The translations under genes and the position numbers were made by a program. Of a DNA stretch of 64,000 nucleotides, positions 8,637 to 17,893 are shown piece after piece. Under the pieces are notes generated by a model. That model was not told the origin of the DNA and searched no databases. It worked only from the letters and a program-made list of their open reading frames with translations. Within the stretch, counting starts at the first letter, position 1, and each line of letters begins with the position of its first letter. Source of the DNA: GCA-2401155 sp045047085 (lineage in GTDB: Bacteria; Pseudomonadota; Alphaproteobacteria; Rhizobiales; Rhizobiaceae); contig JASFYT010000072.1 of the NCBI GenBank assembly GCA_045047085.1, positions 45,790 through 109,789 of the forward strand. Direction: 5' to 3'.

Positions 8637-9902
8637 TTAAGCAGCTTTGCCTTGTTTTGGTCTAGCTGCATGCCAGCGACGCTTGCCGTTTTGCGGGCGT
8701 TTGCGTTTATTTCTATTGTTGTTGTTACGCGGAGCCGGATCGCCGGATGATTTTGGCGTTCCGGTTGGAACCGCAGAACCATCAGCCGTTGTAGCTGTAA
8801 TGGATTTTTTGATCAGCCTTTCCACCGCGCGAAGGCGTTTGACTTCATCGCCAGCAACGAACGAGACAGCAAGACCGGAGGCTCCGGCACGTGCTGTTCT
8901 GCCGATGCGGTGAACGTAGGCTTCCGGTACTTCGGGAAGTTCGTAATTCACCACCACTTCAACGCCGGGGATATCAATGCCACGGGCGGCGATATCTGTG
9001 GCAATCAGGATTGGTGTACCGCCTTCACGAAATGCTGCCAATGCGCGCTGGCGCTGGCCTTGGGATTTGTTGCCATGAATGGCAGCAGCGCCAAGGTTAT
9101 CCGCCTTCAGTTTGCGTACCACCTTATCGGCACCGTGTTTGGTGCGGGTGAAAACGATGATGCGATCGCCGGGATGGGCTTTTGCCAGCTTGACCAGTTG
9201 CACGACTTTATCGCCTGCATTCATGTGAATGACGCTTTGTTCGATCCGGTCGGCAGTCGTTGAAAGAACGGCCACAGAAACTTCGGCCGGGTCTTTGAGG
9301 TAATCATTCGAGAGCGAACGAATTTCCTTCGGCATGGTTGCTGAAAACAGCAAAGTCTGACGCTGTTTTGGAAGCATTTTCAGGATGCGTCGGATCGCCG
9401 GCATAAAGCCGATATCCAGCATCTGGTCTGCTTCATCAAGCACAATGGTTTCAATCTGGTTCAGGCGAACAGCCTTTTGCTTGACTAGATCTTCCAGACG
9501 GCCGGGAGTTGCAACTAATATATCAACGCCACGTCTTAGCGCATTAATTTGGCGCTTGATCGGCACACCGCCAACAACACAAGTAGAGCGTAAAGGCAGG
9601 CCTTCGCCATAGGCTTTAACGTTTTTTTCAATCTGGGCTGCCAGCTCGCGGGTGGGCGAGAGGACCAGCACACGCACGGGGCGATATTCGCCCTTGGGTG
9701 CGCCAGCCTCGGAGAGGCGTTGCAGAATTGGCAGAGTAAAGGCAGCAGTTTTACCGGTGCCGGTCTGTGCCAGACCTACCACATCCCTACCCTGCAAAAT
9801 GATCGGGATACCCTGAACCTGAATAGGTGTCGGGGTTTCGTACCCTTGGGAGGCAAGGGTTTTTAGAATCGGCTTAATCAAGCCGAGTTTTTCAAATGTC
9901 AC
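8637..9902 (-). CDS. rhlE: DEAD-box ATP-dependent RNA helicase, RhlE type
   Basis: About 421 residues with the full helicase motif series: the Q motif (TPTPIQ), AQTGTGKT Walker A, PTRELA, DEAD within VLDEADQML, FSAT, and the second RecA domain with ARGIDIP and HRIGRTARAG. The C-terminus is a basic low-complexity tail rich in Asn, Arg and Lys (NNNNRNKRKR), typical of RNA-binding extensions. It unwinds structured RNA in ribosome assembly or cold adaptation. I favour a GTG start at 9902, giving VTFEKLGL as in relatives; an ATG at 9941 would add 13 residues. Ribosome-binding signals are weak for both. Confidence 0.9.
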   Translation of the reverse strand: MTFEKLGLIKPILKTLASQGYETPTPIQVQGIPIILQGRDVVGLAQTGTGKTAAFTLPILQRLSEAGAPKGEYRPVRVLVLSPTRELAAQIEKNVKAYGEGLPLRSTCVVGGVPIKRQINALRRGVDILVATPGRLEDLVKQKAVRLNQIETIVLDEADQMLDIGFMPAIRRILKMLPKQRQTLLFSATMPKEIRSLSNDYLKDPAEVSVAVLSTTADRIEQSVIHMNAGDKVVQLVKLAKAHPGDRIIVFTRTKHGADKVVRKLKADNLGAAAIHGNKSQGQRQRALAAFREGGTPILIATDIAARGIDIPGVEVVVNYELPEVPEAYVHRIGRTARAGASGLAVSFVAGDEVKRLRAVERLIKKSITATTADGSAVPTGTPKSSGDPAPRNNNNRNKRKRPQNGKRRWHAARPKQGKAA

Positions 9903-9961
9903 GTTGTAAATTCTTTCATAAATGTAAAATGCGCGGCGCATCTATGCGCCCGCAATTGATT

Positions 9962-9982
9962 GCTTGTCGGGATGCGACAAGC
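9962..9982. repeat. Perfect palindromic hairpin upstream of the helicase gene
   Basis: GCTTGTCG and CGACAAGC form an 8-bp perfect stem around a 5-base loop, 60-80 bases before the helicase GTG and within its presumed leader. Cold-inducible helicase genes often carry structured leaders; alternatively it is a small palindromic repeat or operator. Confidence 0.5.
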
Positions 9983-10246
9983 TCACGCGCCACCGTTTTC
10001 GGTTGGGTCGCGGAATCCGTCGCTGCATTCTGATCTTCGGTTTTCCAACAGGATTAGTTATGGGAACCGCATGGCTTCACAGCCAAAATCAAAATTGCTG
10101 CACCTGCACAACCAGTTTTCGGCGGGTAAGTCAATGAAAAAGAAAGAATGTCGTTAATTTCAGACTTTGGTTTTCTTCATCTGATTACGTAATACAGGAT
10201 GGTTTGGCCTGCCCCATGCAGGCATTATAGGGATTTCTATTTATCA
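9983..10246. other. Intergenic region between helicase and phosphotransferase genes
   Basis: No gene is supported. It contains a short GCCTGC/GCAGGC inverted repeat at 10207-10223, about 25 bases downstream of the phosphotransferase stop on the minus strand and without a T tract. Confidence 0.4.
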
Positions 10247-11139
10247 TCAGGTTTCTTCAAAAACATCAAAAGCTATGTTGAACTGATCGAAGCAATCATC
10301 GGAATAGGCGACATAATTAAGATCAAGAGATGAGGTAATTTCTGACACCATGCTCCACATGGCTTCACGCAACATGGATGCTGCTGACATCGCGCGAAAT
10401 TTTCTTCGTAACTCGTCGGTAACCGGTTTATCGAAATAAGCTTCCAACAACCAATCCTGATGCCACTCACACAGCTTGTTATTGGATGACAGATTTGCCA
10501 AATCGAAAAGTGGGCTGCCAAAACCTGCGTGTTCCCAATCGATCAACCATAGACGATTGCCATCATCAAGTAGATTTGCGGCCATGAAATCATTGTGCCC
10601 CAGAACCATATCAATGCAGCCTATGGCTGTTTCCAGCGATCGTTTCGGTTACGAATTGTTTCTAACTTTGGGATCATCCAGCTGTTATGCCCTTCAAGAA
10701 AAGATGCATAATCGCGACAAATACGGAACGGCCAGAAAGCACAGACCGGGCCGCGAATTTGACGAAACGCATCCTTGTGGGTGCGAAGCATGAGGTCGAG
10801 AATTCGCTCAAGCATGGCATCGTTTCGAACATTTTCTTCGTTCAGTGTCTGGCTTTCCACATAATCGACAACCAGAGCCCTGGCATCATAGTGAAAAACT
10901 GCGGGTGCAATTCCTACTGCTGCAGCGGCAGTGTTACAAACATTATCATTGCTGCGTAACACCCCATGCTCCGGCACATCACCATTGATACGAACAACGT
11001 ATTTCTTGTCGTTATTTTCAGCCAGAAAGTTGTCATTAGAAAGCCCGCCATCGATGCGGCTCAAGGTCAGGAGGCCATTCCAGCAATCCAGATTTTTGAC
11101 GTAGGTTTCAGCTTCTGAGGTGAATTGTTTTTGGTTCAT
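10247..11139 (-). pseudogene. Choline-kinase-like phosphotransferase (APH fold), frameshifted
   Basis: Two consecutive frames make one protein of about 297 residues. The N-terminal part (11139-10621) has the nucleotide-loop region GGLSNDNFLA and the VVRINGD strand. The C-terminal part (to 10247) has the catalytic GHNDFMAANLLDDG and the metal-binding LIDWEHAGFGSPLFDLA, the Brenner and choline-kinase motifs. They are joined if one A is restored in the AAA run at 10630-10632, giving RNDRWKTAIGCIDMVLGHND. Nothing else is degraded, so a sequencing error is as likely as a real mutation. Choline or ethanolamine kinase-type activity is inferred. It is divergent from the phnD operon. Confidence 0.75.
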
Positions 11140-11498
11140 TGCAGTTCTTCAAATCAACACAATCGTCAGTTTCGTAACAACATCGAATTGAATTGGATAT
11201 TTGAAGCACTGCTTATCCGAACAAATGGGAAAATCCGAGTCCCTTACTACATGTTTATCCACCAGCTACCTTACTTCGGTTCGAAACCAACATCACTCTA
11301 ATATATTGAAATTATTGGTTAAAATTTGAAGCTATTGTTCAGTTTTTGAGAATCATCAGAAAATTAAGATGTCCGGTCAGCGAATGGGTTGACGAGAGTG
11401 TGAAACTAAGGGTTCAATGTGCAATTAATGTAACATCAAAATTTGTTGCCACGAAATAAAAACAATCATCTGGCAAAAAAATATTCAGGGAGAGAAAA
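11140..11498. other. Divergent AT-rich control region between the kinase-like gene and phnD
   Basis: About 360 bases without a gene. TTGACG at 11389-11394 could be a -35 element for phnD, but the hexamer 17 bases later (GTTCAA) is a poor -10. I searched for tandem CTGTCAT-like Pho-box halves and did not find a convincing pair here. Confidence 0.45.
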
Positions 11499-12470
11499 AT
11501 GTCATTGAAAAACTTGCTACTGGGAGCAGCTGCTGCAATCGCCTTCACTGTGATGGGCGCAGGCGCGAGCCTTGCTGCTGAAGACTGTAATCGCGGCACA
11601 TTGGACGAGGCTTATTGCGACCGCAATTTTGACCAAACTGCTGATCTACCGAACGATCCAAAAAACTGGGCGAACCCGGACACAATCATCTTCACCTACA
11701 CACCGGTTGAAGATCCTGCGGTTTATGCCAGCATTTGGGATGGGTTTGTGAAACACATGTCGGACGTTACTGGCAAAAAAGTTGTGTTCTTTCCAGTTCA
11801 ATCCAATGCAGCACAACTGGAAGCCATGCGCTCCGGCCGTTTGCATGTGGCAGGCTTTAATACCGGCTCCAATCCAATTGCGGTGAGTTGTGCCGGATTT
11901 GTGCCTTTCGGTATGATGGCGAAGAATGATGGTTCATTTGGCTATGAGATGGAGATTATTGTTCCAGCTGATAGTGCGATGCAGTCTCCTTCCGACATCA
12001 AAGGTAAGACCATGGCGTTTACGTCGCCTACTTCCAACTCCGGTTTTAAGGCACCGTCTGCCATTCTCAAAGGCGAGTTCTCGCTGATTGCAGAAGCAGA
12101 CTTCACGCCAACATTTTCTGGTAAACACGACAACTCCATTCTCGGTGTTTACAATGGTGACTATGAAGTGGCAGCAATTGCCAACTCCGTTATGTCGCGC
12201 ATGATCCGCCGCGGTGTGATTGATGACGGAAAAATTCGCACCATCTATAAGTCACAAACTTTCCCGACCACCGGATATGGCCACGCCCATAATTTGCATC
12301 CTGAGCTGGCTGCCAAGGTGAAAACTGCTTTTTGGACTTATAATTGGGATGAAAACTTCAAGAAAGAGTTCAAAAAGGCAGATCGTTTTATTGGTATCAC
12401 CCATAAGAATGACTGGGCAGTTATCCGTCAGATCGATGCTGCAAACGGCGTAAGCTACGACTGCAAGTAA
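11499..12470 (+). CDS. phnD: Phosphate/phosphonate ABC transporter substrate-binding protein
   Basis: A 323-residue periplasmic binding protein. It starts at ATG 11499 behind GGGAGAG and has a signal peptide with cleavage after ASLAA near residue 27. The mature protein has the PhnD-fold features: FTYTPVEDP at the first strand, LEAMRSGRLHVAGFNTGSNPIAVSCAG, and a central TSPTSNSGFKAP stretch that supplies the oxyanion-binding serines and threonines in the family. An unusual Cys pair lies near the mature N-terminus (EDCN and AYCDRN). First gene of phnD-phnC-phnE-phnE. The exact ligand (phosphonate, phosphite or phosphate ester) is not determined. Confidence 0.9.
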   Translation: MSLKNLLLGAAAAIAFTVMGAGASLAAEDCNRGTLDEAYCDRNFDQTADLPNDPKNWANPDTIIFTYTPVEDPAVYASIWDGFVKHMSDVTGKKVVFFPVQSNAAQLEAMRSGRLHVAGFNTGSNPIAVSCAGFVPFGMMAKNDGSFGYEMEIIVPADSAMQSPSDIKGKTMAFTSPTSNSGFKAPSAILKGEFSLIAEADFTPTFSGKHDNSILGVYNGDYEVAAIANSVMSRMIRRGVIDDGKIRTIYKSQTFPTTGYGHAHNLHPELAAKVKTAFWTYNWDENFKKEFKKADRFIGITHKNDWAVIRQIDAANGVSYDCK

Positions 12471-12491
12471 GCCGACTGGATAAAAATAAAT

Positions 12492-12522
12492 CAGCCGGCT
12501 TGGGGGACTCGTAAGTCGGCTG
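12492..12522 (+). promoter_or_regulatory. Stem-loop between phnD and phnC
   Basis: CAGCCGGCTT pairs with AAGTCGGCTG (10 bp with one G-U) across an 11-base loop. It is not followed by a T tract. Its place 22 bases after the binding-protein stop suggests an mRNA-stability or partial-termination element that raises binding protein over transporter. Confidence 0.55.
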
Positions 12523-12574
12523 ACTTTGATAATACTTAATAACAAAAATCAAAAAGAATTTGGGTGGTAGGTTC

Positions 12575-13366
12575 ATGCTGCGTCTTGAGGGATTGGGCAA
12601 ACGGTATAAGACTGGGGATGATGCGCTGAAGAGCGTTGATCTGGAAATTCCAGATGGCCAGGTAATTGCGTTAATTGGCCCTTCGGGTGCCGGGAAATCG
12701 ACCCTAATTAGATGCATCAACCGGCTGGTAGAACCCACTCGCGGCAAAGTCTATCTGGGTGACTTGGAGCTAACCAAATTATCCTCTGGCGCATTGCGTA
12801 AAGCGCGGCGCAAAATGGGTATGATTTTTCAGGAATATGCCCTTGTTGAACGCTTGAGCGTCATGGAAAATGTGCTCTCTGGCCGCCTGGGTTATGTGAG
12901 TTTTTGGACAAGCTGGACGCGCAGATTTTCCAAAAAAGACATTCAGGATGCTTATCGCCTGCTTGACCGTGTCGGGCTGATGCATATGGCAGATAAACGG
13001 GCCGATGAACTTTCCGGCGGACAGCGCCAACGGGTTGGTATTTGTCGGGCGTTGATTCAGGATCCCGAACTGTTGCTGGTTGATGAACCCACCGCCAGTC
13101 TCGATCCCAAAACCTCACGCCAGATCATGCGTCTTATCAATGAACTTTGCCAAGAGCGTGGGTTGATGGCAATCATCAATATCCATGATGTGTTGCTGGC
13201 GCAGATGTATTCCCAGCGTGTTGTTGGGCTGGAGATGGGGAGCATCGTTTATGACGGGCCACCCGACGGGCTCACGCCGGAAGTTCTGACCCGTATTTAT
13301 GGCGAGGAAGATTGGGAGGCGACAATCGAGAACGTTGAAGACGAAAACGGGAATGGCAATGAGTGA
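12575..13366 (+). CDS. phnC: Phosphonate-type ABC transporter ATP-binding protein
   Basis: A 263-residue ABC ATPase: Walker A GPSGAGKST, signature LSGGQRQRVGICRAL, Walker B LLLVDEPTASLD and a switch His in NIHDV. The LRLEGLGKRYKTGDDALKSV N-terminus and the FWTSWTRRFSKKDI insertion before the signature are typical of PhnC. I start at ATG 12575, which has GGTAGG upstream, rather than the TTG at 12560. Its end overlaps the start of the first permease, showing translational coupling. The C-terminus is acidic (EDENGNGNE), which may simply reflect the overlap. Confidence 0.92.
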   Translation: MLRLEGLGKRYKTGDDALKSVDLEIPDGQVIALIGPSGAGKSTLIRCINRLVEPTRGKVYLGDLELTKLSSGALRKARRKMGMIFQEYALVERLSVMENVLSGRLGYVSFWTSWTRRFSKKDIQDAYRLLDRVGLMHMADKRADELSGGQRQRVGICRALIQDPELLLVDEPTASLDPKTSRQIMRLINELCQERGLMAIINIHDVLLAQMYSQRVVGLEMGSIVYDGPPDGLTPEVLTRIYGEEDWEATIENVEDENGNGNE

Positions 13367-14168
13367 ATCTCTCATCAGCTATCCCAGCAGCTGGAAAAAA
13401 CCACCTCTGATCAGGAACCATACCCTTCGGTGGGGCTTGATCGTCGGGTTTGCGATTTATCTGGCTGTTGCACTGGGCACAATGGATGTGGATTGGCTGC
13501 GCGCATGGGAAGGGCTTCCCAGAGGCAAGCGCTTTATCATGGCGTTTTTTCCACCTGATTTTTCTGACAGCCGAAACGTGGTTTGGGATGGAATTCTGGA
13601 AAGCGTCTGGATGGCGATCATCGCAACGGTTGCAGGAATATTGATCTCGATACCGGTTGGTTTGGGGGCTGCGAACAATCTGGCACCCAGATGGATTTAC
13701 CTTACTTGCCGATCTATCGTTGCCGGTTCGCGGACATTCCCTGAAATCATTTTGGCGATCTTTGCGGTAAAGCTGTTTGGTTTTGGCCCCTTTGCCGGCT
13801 TCATTGCGCTCTCTATCGGCACGATCGGCTTTTTTGCGAAATTGCTGGCAGAAGATATTGAGAATATGAGCAAGTCGCAAGCCGAGGCGGTCAAGGCTAC
13901 CGGTTCGTCGTGGTTTCAATGGATCAATTATGCCATCCAACCACAAGTGATGCCTCGTATGATCGGACTTTCAGTTTATCGTTTGGACATCAATTTTCGC
14001 GAAAGTGCAGTTGTCGGCATTGTTGGCGGTGGCGGCATTGGCGCAACGCTGAATACAGCTTTTGACCGCTATGAATTTGATACAGCAGCGGCCATTTTAC
14101 TAATCATCATTGGAATTGTGATGGTGCTTGAATATGCATCCGGCTATTTAAGAAAGTGGGTGCAATAA
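13353..14168 (+). CDS. phnE: Phosphonate-type ABC transporter permease (first PhnE)
   Basis: A 271-residue permease of the BPD_transp_1/PhnE family with about six membrane segments. The cytoplasmic coupling loop is the EAVKATGSSWFQWINYAIQP stretch, and the C-terminal FRESAVVGIVGGGGIG is the usual PhnE signature. Two ATGs, 13353 and 13359, lie inside the end of phnC; either is possible. A periplasmic loop of about 40 residues follows the first segment. It forms a heteromeric channel with the second PhnE immediately downstream. Confidence 0.9.
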   Translation: MAMSESLISYPSSWKKPPLIRNHTLRWGLIVGFAIYLAVALGTMDVDWLRAWEGLPRGKRFIMAFFPPDFSDSRNVVWDGILESVWMAIIATVAGILISIPVGLGAANNLAPRWIYLTCRSIVAGSRTFPEIILAIFAVKLFGFGPFAGFIALSIGTIGFFAKLLAEDIENMSKSQAEAVKATGSSWFQWINYAIQPQVMPRMIGLSVYRLDINFRESAVVGIVGGGGIGATLNTAFDRYEFDTAAAILLIIIGIVMVLEYASGYLRKWVQ

Positions 14169-14981
14169 ATGCCTTTGATTGAAACCAACGACGGCCCGAT
14201 GTGGAAACGTCGCACGACGAAAAAATCACTTTTGATCTGGCTCGGCTGGCTGATTGGCCTAGCCATTGTCACCTATGCTTGGCAACTGATCTCGGATAAA
14301 ACCATCTGGTTTTTCGTTACCGATGCGCCGCAACAGGCGATGGATATTGGTTCGCGAATGATACCACCGAAAATTTCCTATATGAGTAAATTATGGCGCC
14401 CGGTATGGGATACTCTGAATATCGCAACCCTTGGAACAGTAATTGCCCTTTTCATCGCAATTCCCGTGGCGTTTGCGGCGGCGAGAAACACCACGCCGCA
14501 CCCTGCGGTTCGCGCTGTTGCTATCTTCATAATTGTGGCTTCGCGTTCAGTAAACTCATTGGTTTGGGCGCTGATACTGGTGCTCATTCTTGGCCCCGGT
14601 GTTCTGGCTGGAACCATCGCCATTGGGCTTCGCTCCATCGGGTTCTGTGCCAAACTGCTTTACGAGGGGATCGAAGAAATCGATCACACGCAAGTGGAAG
14701 CAATTGAGGCAACAGGCGCGAGCCGGATTCAGCAAATGCTCTATGGTATCGTGCCGCAAGTATTGCCCACTTTTGCCGGTGTTGGAATTTTTCGCTGGGA
14801 TATCAATATTCGTGAATCAACCATTCTAGGCCTTGTCGGCGCAGGCGGTATCGGGCTGGAATTGAACGGTTCGATAAACACTCTGGCATGGACGCAAGTT
14901 TCAACGATCCTTTTGGTTATTCTGGTAACCGTAATCGTCTCTGAGTGGGTTTCTGCAAAGGTACGTGGTGCCATTATCTAA
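14169..14981 (+). CDS. phnE2: Phosphonate-type ABC transporter permease (second PhnE)
   Basis: A 270-residue paralogue of the preceding permease; its ATG directly abuts the TAA of the first. It has the same architecture, with the coupling loop EAIEATGASRIQQMLYGIVP and the terminal signature IRESTILGLVGAGGIGLEL. Two-permease PhnE/PhnE2 systems are common in Rhizobiales. Its 3' end overlaps the start of the HAD gene by about 17 bases, placing that gene in the same transcript. Confidence 0.9.
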   Translation: MPLIETNDGPMWKRRTTKKSLLIWLGWLIGLAIVTYAWQLISDKTIWFFVTDAPQQAMDIGSRMIPPKISYMSKLWRPVWDTLNIATLGTVIALFIAIPVAFAAARNTTPHPAVRAVAIFIIVASRSVNSLVWALILVLILGPGVLAGTIAIGLRSIGFCAKLLYEGIEEIDHTQVEAIEATGASRIQQMLYGIVPQVLPTFAGVGIFRWDINIRESTILGLVGAGGIGLELNGSINTLAWTQVSTILLVILVTVIVSEWVSAKVRGAII

Positions 14982-15773
14982 GTGTTTCAGGGACATCTAT
15001 CCCCAACTGACCGGCGAACAGGCATTCCAACATTATGACCATGCTCGCGAACGTTTGCCATCAGCAAAATTCCCTGATGAATTTCAATCCGCATCGGGAT
15101 TGCTAGAAATTGCTGATGAGTTTGACGCATTTATATTCGATGCCTACGGGGTATTGAATGTGGGAGCGACACCCATTAACGGTGCGCCTGATTGCATCGC
15201 GGCACTCCGCGCAATTGGTAAACGGGTCTTCGTGCTTTCCAATGGCGCCAGCTATGATGGCCCAGCCAATGTGATAAAGTTCGGGGGTCTTGGATTTGAT
15301 TTTAGTGCGCCGGAAATTGTATCGAACCGCAATGCAGCCGAGCGTGCATTGGCTGATTTTGACGATAACATCGTGTGGCGCGCGATGGCCAAGGCCGATT
15401 ACGTACCGGATGAAATTTCACAACCAACCATAAAACTTGCCGATGATGCTTCCATGTATGACGGGGTGACCGGTTTCCTGTTCTTGTCGGCACTGGATTG
15501 GAATATTGAGCGACAAAAATGCTGGAGCAGTCTTTTGCGGAAAACCCTCGTCCAATCATTGTTGTCAGTCCGGATATTGTTTCGCCGCGCGAAAATTATT
15601 TCGGTATCGAACCAGGATATCTCGGCCATCGCATAATCGAAAATTATGCGGCGCAAACAGTTTTTCATGAAAAGCCATTTGCATCGGTGTTTGATATCGT
15701 CGAAGAGAGGCTTGCGGGTGAATATGTTGAACGCAGTGGCATTGTTCCCAACCGGATAGTGCCAACTATTTGA
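14965..15773 (+). pseudogene. HAD-superfamily class IIA phosphatase-like protein, frameshifted
   Basis: The first frame (14965-15636) contains the HAD nucleophile motif FDAYGVLNVG, which departs from the usual DxDGT but is normal for this TIGR01459-like subgroup, and LSNGAS for motif II. After CAAAAATG at 15514-15521 the homologous reading continues in another frame (RPIIVVSPDIVSPREN to 15773). Adding one A to the run at 15515-15519 rejoins them, giving about 269 residues. The second part is still shorter than the usual C-terminal half and I do not see a clear GDxxxxD motif, so either it is decayed or more errors exist. The start is GTG. A phosphate-releasing role beside a phosphonate/phosphate-ester importer is inferred. 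Confidence 0.65.
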
Positions 15774-15803
15774 AAGCGATAAAAAGCGATAAGGAACTTG
15801 GCT

Positions 15804-16649
15804 ATGGGGCCACATGCTGAACTGGTTCTTGTTTTGGTGCTCGGCGCAGCCTTTCTTCATGCGTTCTGGAACGCGCTAATAAAGGGGGCGGCTGACCGTG
15901 CCATCACCATGGCAATGGTCAATGTGGGACATCTGGTTGTTGGGTTGGTTCTGGTGTTTTTCTATCTGCCACCTGCGCAGGATAGTTGGGCATTTTTAGT
16001 CGGCTCAACAATTATTCATTTGTTCTATTATTGGTTTTTAGTAACGTCCTACCGTTTCGGCGATCTCAGTCAAGTCTATCCTATATCGCGCGGTATATCG
16101 CCGGTGATTGTTGCTACTGGTGCTTGGTATTTTGCCGGGGAAATATTGTCACTTGATGCATGGATTGGATTAATCCTGATTACCGGAGGTATCGCCATAA
16201 TATTCTTTGCGCGACTGAAGGGGCACTCCAACTGGAAAGCAATTACGGCAGCGCTGTTTACCGGTGTGACAATTGCCTCATATACCGTGGTGGATGGATT
16301 GGGCATTCGTGCTTCGGGCAGCCCACTTGGTTATATTGGTTGGCTGTTTGTACTGGAATTTCTTTCCAGCATTGGAATTCTCTCCTATCGCTGGCGTTCA
16401 CTTTCTGGAATATCGTTCAAAGTTTACGCCATTGGACTAATCGGTGGTCTGGTTTCTGCATTTGCTTATGGCTTGGCGATGTATGCACAAAATCTGGCAC
16501 CTCTGGGTGCGGTATCGGCAATACGGGAATCGAGCGTACTCATCGCTGCCTTGATCGGAGTGATTTGGTTCAAAGAGCGCCCGTGGAAACCAAGAGTTGT
16601 TGCCGCTTTGGTAGTCGTTGCAGGGGTAATCATGTTGGCCACCAGTTGA
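15804..16649 (+). CDS. EamA/DMT-family transporter
   Basis: A 281-residue integral membrane protein with about ten segments in two EamA repeats. HAFWNALIKGAADRA near the N-terminus and YPISRGISPVIVATGAWYF before the first repeat end are typical of this exporter group. ATG 15804 has AAGGA eight bases upstream; an in-frame TTG at 15798 is less likely. It follows the HAD gene by 30 bases and may end the phn operon. No substrate can be assigned; efflux of an amine or amino-acid product of phosphonate breakdown is one guess. Confidence 0.82.
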   Translation: MGPHAELVLVLVLGAAFLHAFWNALIKGAADRAITMAMVNVGHLVVGLVLVFFYLPPAQDSWAFLVGSTIIHLFYYWFLVTSYRFGDLSQVYPISRGISPVIVATGAWYFAGEILSLDAWIGLILITGGIAIIFFARLKGHSNWKAITAALFTGVTIASYTVVDGLGIRASGSPLGYIGWLFVLEFLSSIGILSYRWRSLSGISFKVYAIGLIGGLVSAFAYGLAMYAQNLAPLGAVSAIRESSVLIAALIGVIWFKERPWKPRVVAALVVVAGVIMLATS

Positions 16650-16713
16650 AACCATGCGTAATTACAATTAAAATTGTCGCAATCAAAATAGAACCGCCTC
16701 AATCATAATAAAA

Positions 16714-16731
16714 CTGTCACACAACTGTTGA
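16714..16731 (+). promoter_or_regulatory. Pho box (PhoB-binding site) candidate
   Basis: CTGTCAC-ACAA-CTGTTGA: two 7-base direct repeats separated by four bases, the spacing and sequence of the alphaproteobacterial PhoB box (CTGTCAT-N4-CTGTCAT). It lies about 57-74 bases upstream of the binding-protein start at 16788. It implies induction by phosphate starvation. Confidence 0.75.
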
Positions 16732-16787
16732 ATAGCCATGACAAAGAGTTAAGATAGGTTTTTCAGCATTCTAGGGAGGAATAACTA

Positions 16788-17810
16788 ATGAAAAAATTAC
16801 TGTTAAGTCTGGGACTTGGCGCCACGTTAATGATGGCTGCAAGCCCGGCGACACTCGCAGGCGAATTAACCGTTTATACGGCAATTGAGGCAGAAGATCT
16901 CAAAAAATACGCTGCAAAATTCAACGAAGACCATCCAGATATCACCATCAAATGGGTTCGCGATTCAACTGGTATTGTTACCGCCAAATTGCTGGCAGAA
17001 AAAGACAACCCACAGGCGGATGTGATCTGGGGATTAGCCGGCACTTCGCTGCTCTTGATGAAGAGTGAAGGCATGCTTGAAGCCTATGCTCCGGCAGGGC
17101 TTGATAAGCTCGACAAAAAATTCGTCGATTCATCAAACCCTCCAAGCTGGGTAGGCATGGACGCATGGGTTGCTGCCGTTTGCTTTAACACTGTGGAAGC
17201 CGCGAAAGTGGGCTTGGCCCAGCCAAAGAGCTGGAAAGACCTACTTGATCCTATGTATAAGGGTCACGTGATCATGCCAAACCCGAATTCATCAGGTACT
17301 GGCTTCCTAGACGTTTCCAGCTGGATACAGATATTTGGCGAAGATGAAGCTTGGAAGTTCATGGATGGCCTGCACGCTAACATTGCACGCTATACCCATT
17401 CGGGTTCCAAGCCTTGTAAGCTGGCCGCGGCTGGTGAAATTCCAATCGGCATTTCCTTTGCTTTCCGTGGCGCCAAATCCAAAGCCAAGGGCGCTCCGAT
17501 TGAAATCATTGTGCCTGAAGAAGGTGTTGGTTGGGAAATGGAAGCAACAGCGATTATTGCTGGTACCGACAATCTAGCTGACGCCAAAACACTGGTTAAT
17601 TGGACTGTAACCAAGAAAGCCAATGAGATGTACAACGCCGGCTATGCGGTGGTTGCCTATCCGGGTGTCGCAAAGCCAGTTGAACATTTCCCAGAAAACC
17701 TGTTGGAAAAAATGATCGATAATGATTTTGAATCAGCTGCCAATAACCGCAAAAAAGTGCTTACGGAATGGCAGAAACGCTATGATGGCAAGTCTGAGCC
17801 AAAAGGCTAA
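16788..17810 (+). CDS. phnS: 2-aminoethylphosphonate-type ABC transporter substrate-binding protein
   Basis: A 340-residue periplasmic protein of the Fe3+/2-AEP binding group. The signal peptide is cleaved after ATLAG near residue 25, and the mature start GELTVYTAIEAEDLKKY is characteristic of the TIGR03261-like family. WVRDSTGIVTAKLLAEKDNPQADVIWG is also diagnostic in pattern. A strong GGGAGGA precedes the ATG. It binds 2-aminoethylphosphonate or a related compound; this is inferred by family and by the Pho box upstream. No phosphonatase (phnX) or AEP transaminase (phnW) gene is seen in the window, so breakdown must be encoded elsewhere. Confidence 0.85.
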   Translation: MKKLLLSLGLGATLMMAASPATLAGELTVYTAIEAEDLKKYAAKFNEDHPDITIKWVRDSTGIVTAKLLAEKDNPQADVIWGLAGTSLLLMKSEGMLEAYAPAGLDKLDKKFVDSSNPPSWVGMDAWVAAVCFNTVEAAKVGLAQPKSWKDLLDPMYKGHVIMPNPNSSGTGFLDVSSWIQIFGEDEAWKFMDGLHANIARYTHSGSKPCKLAAAGEIPIGISFAFRGAKSKAKGAPIEIIVPEEGVGWEMEATAIIAGTDNLADAKTLVNWTVTKKANEMYNAGYAVVAYPGVAKPVEHFPENLLEKMIDNDFESAANNRKKVLTEWQKRYDGKSEPKG

Positions 17811-17830
17811 TCGACGTTTGAGGAATATGA

Positions 17831-17858
17831 AAAGGGGCAATTACTTGCCCCTTTTTTT
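17831..17858 (+). terminator. Intrinsic terminator between the binding-protein and ATPase genes
   Basis: A 10-bp stem (AAAGGGGCAA / TTGCCCCTTT) with a 4-base loop runs into seven T residues. It lies inside the operon, so it probably terminates only part of the transcripts and boosts binding-protein expression relative to the ATPase and permease. Confidence 0.85.
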
Positions 17859-17893
17859 AATAATCAATAAGAACAAAATCGGGTAGTGGGGAA

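Noticed and set aside
10207..10223. GCCTGC/GCAGGC as a terminator of the phosphotransferase gene
   Set aside because: Only six base pairs and no T tract on the minus strand.
11389..11417. TTGACG-N17-GTTCAA as a phnD promoter
   Set aside because: The -10 hexamer is poor and no conserved regulatory site supports it; listed only as a comment in the control region.
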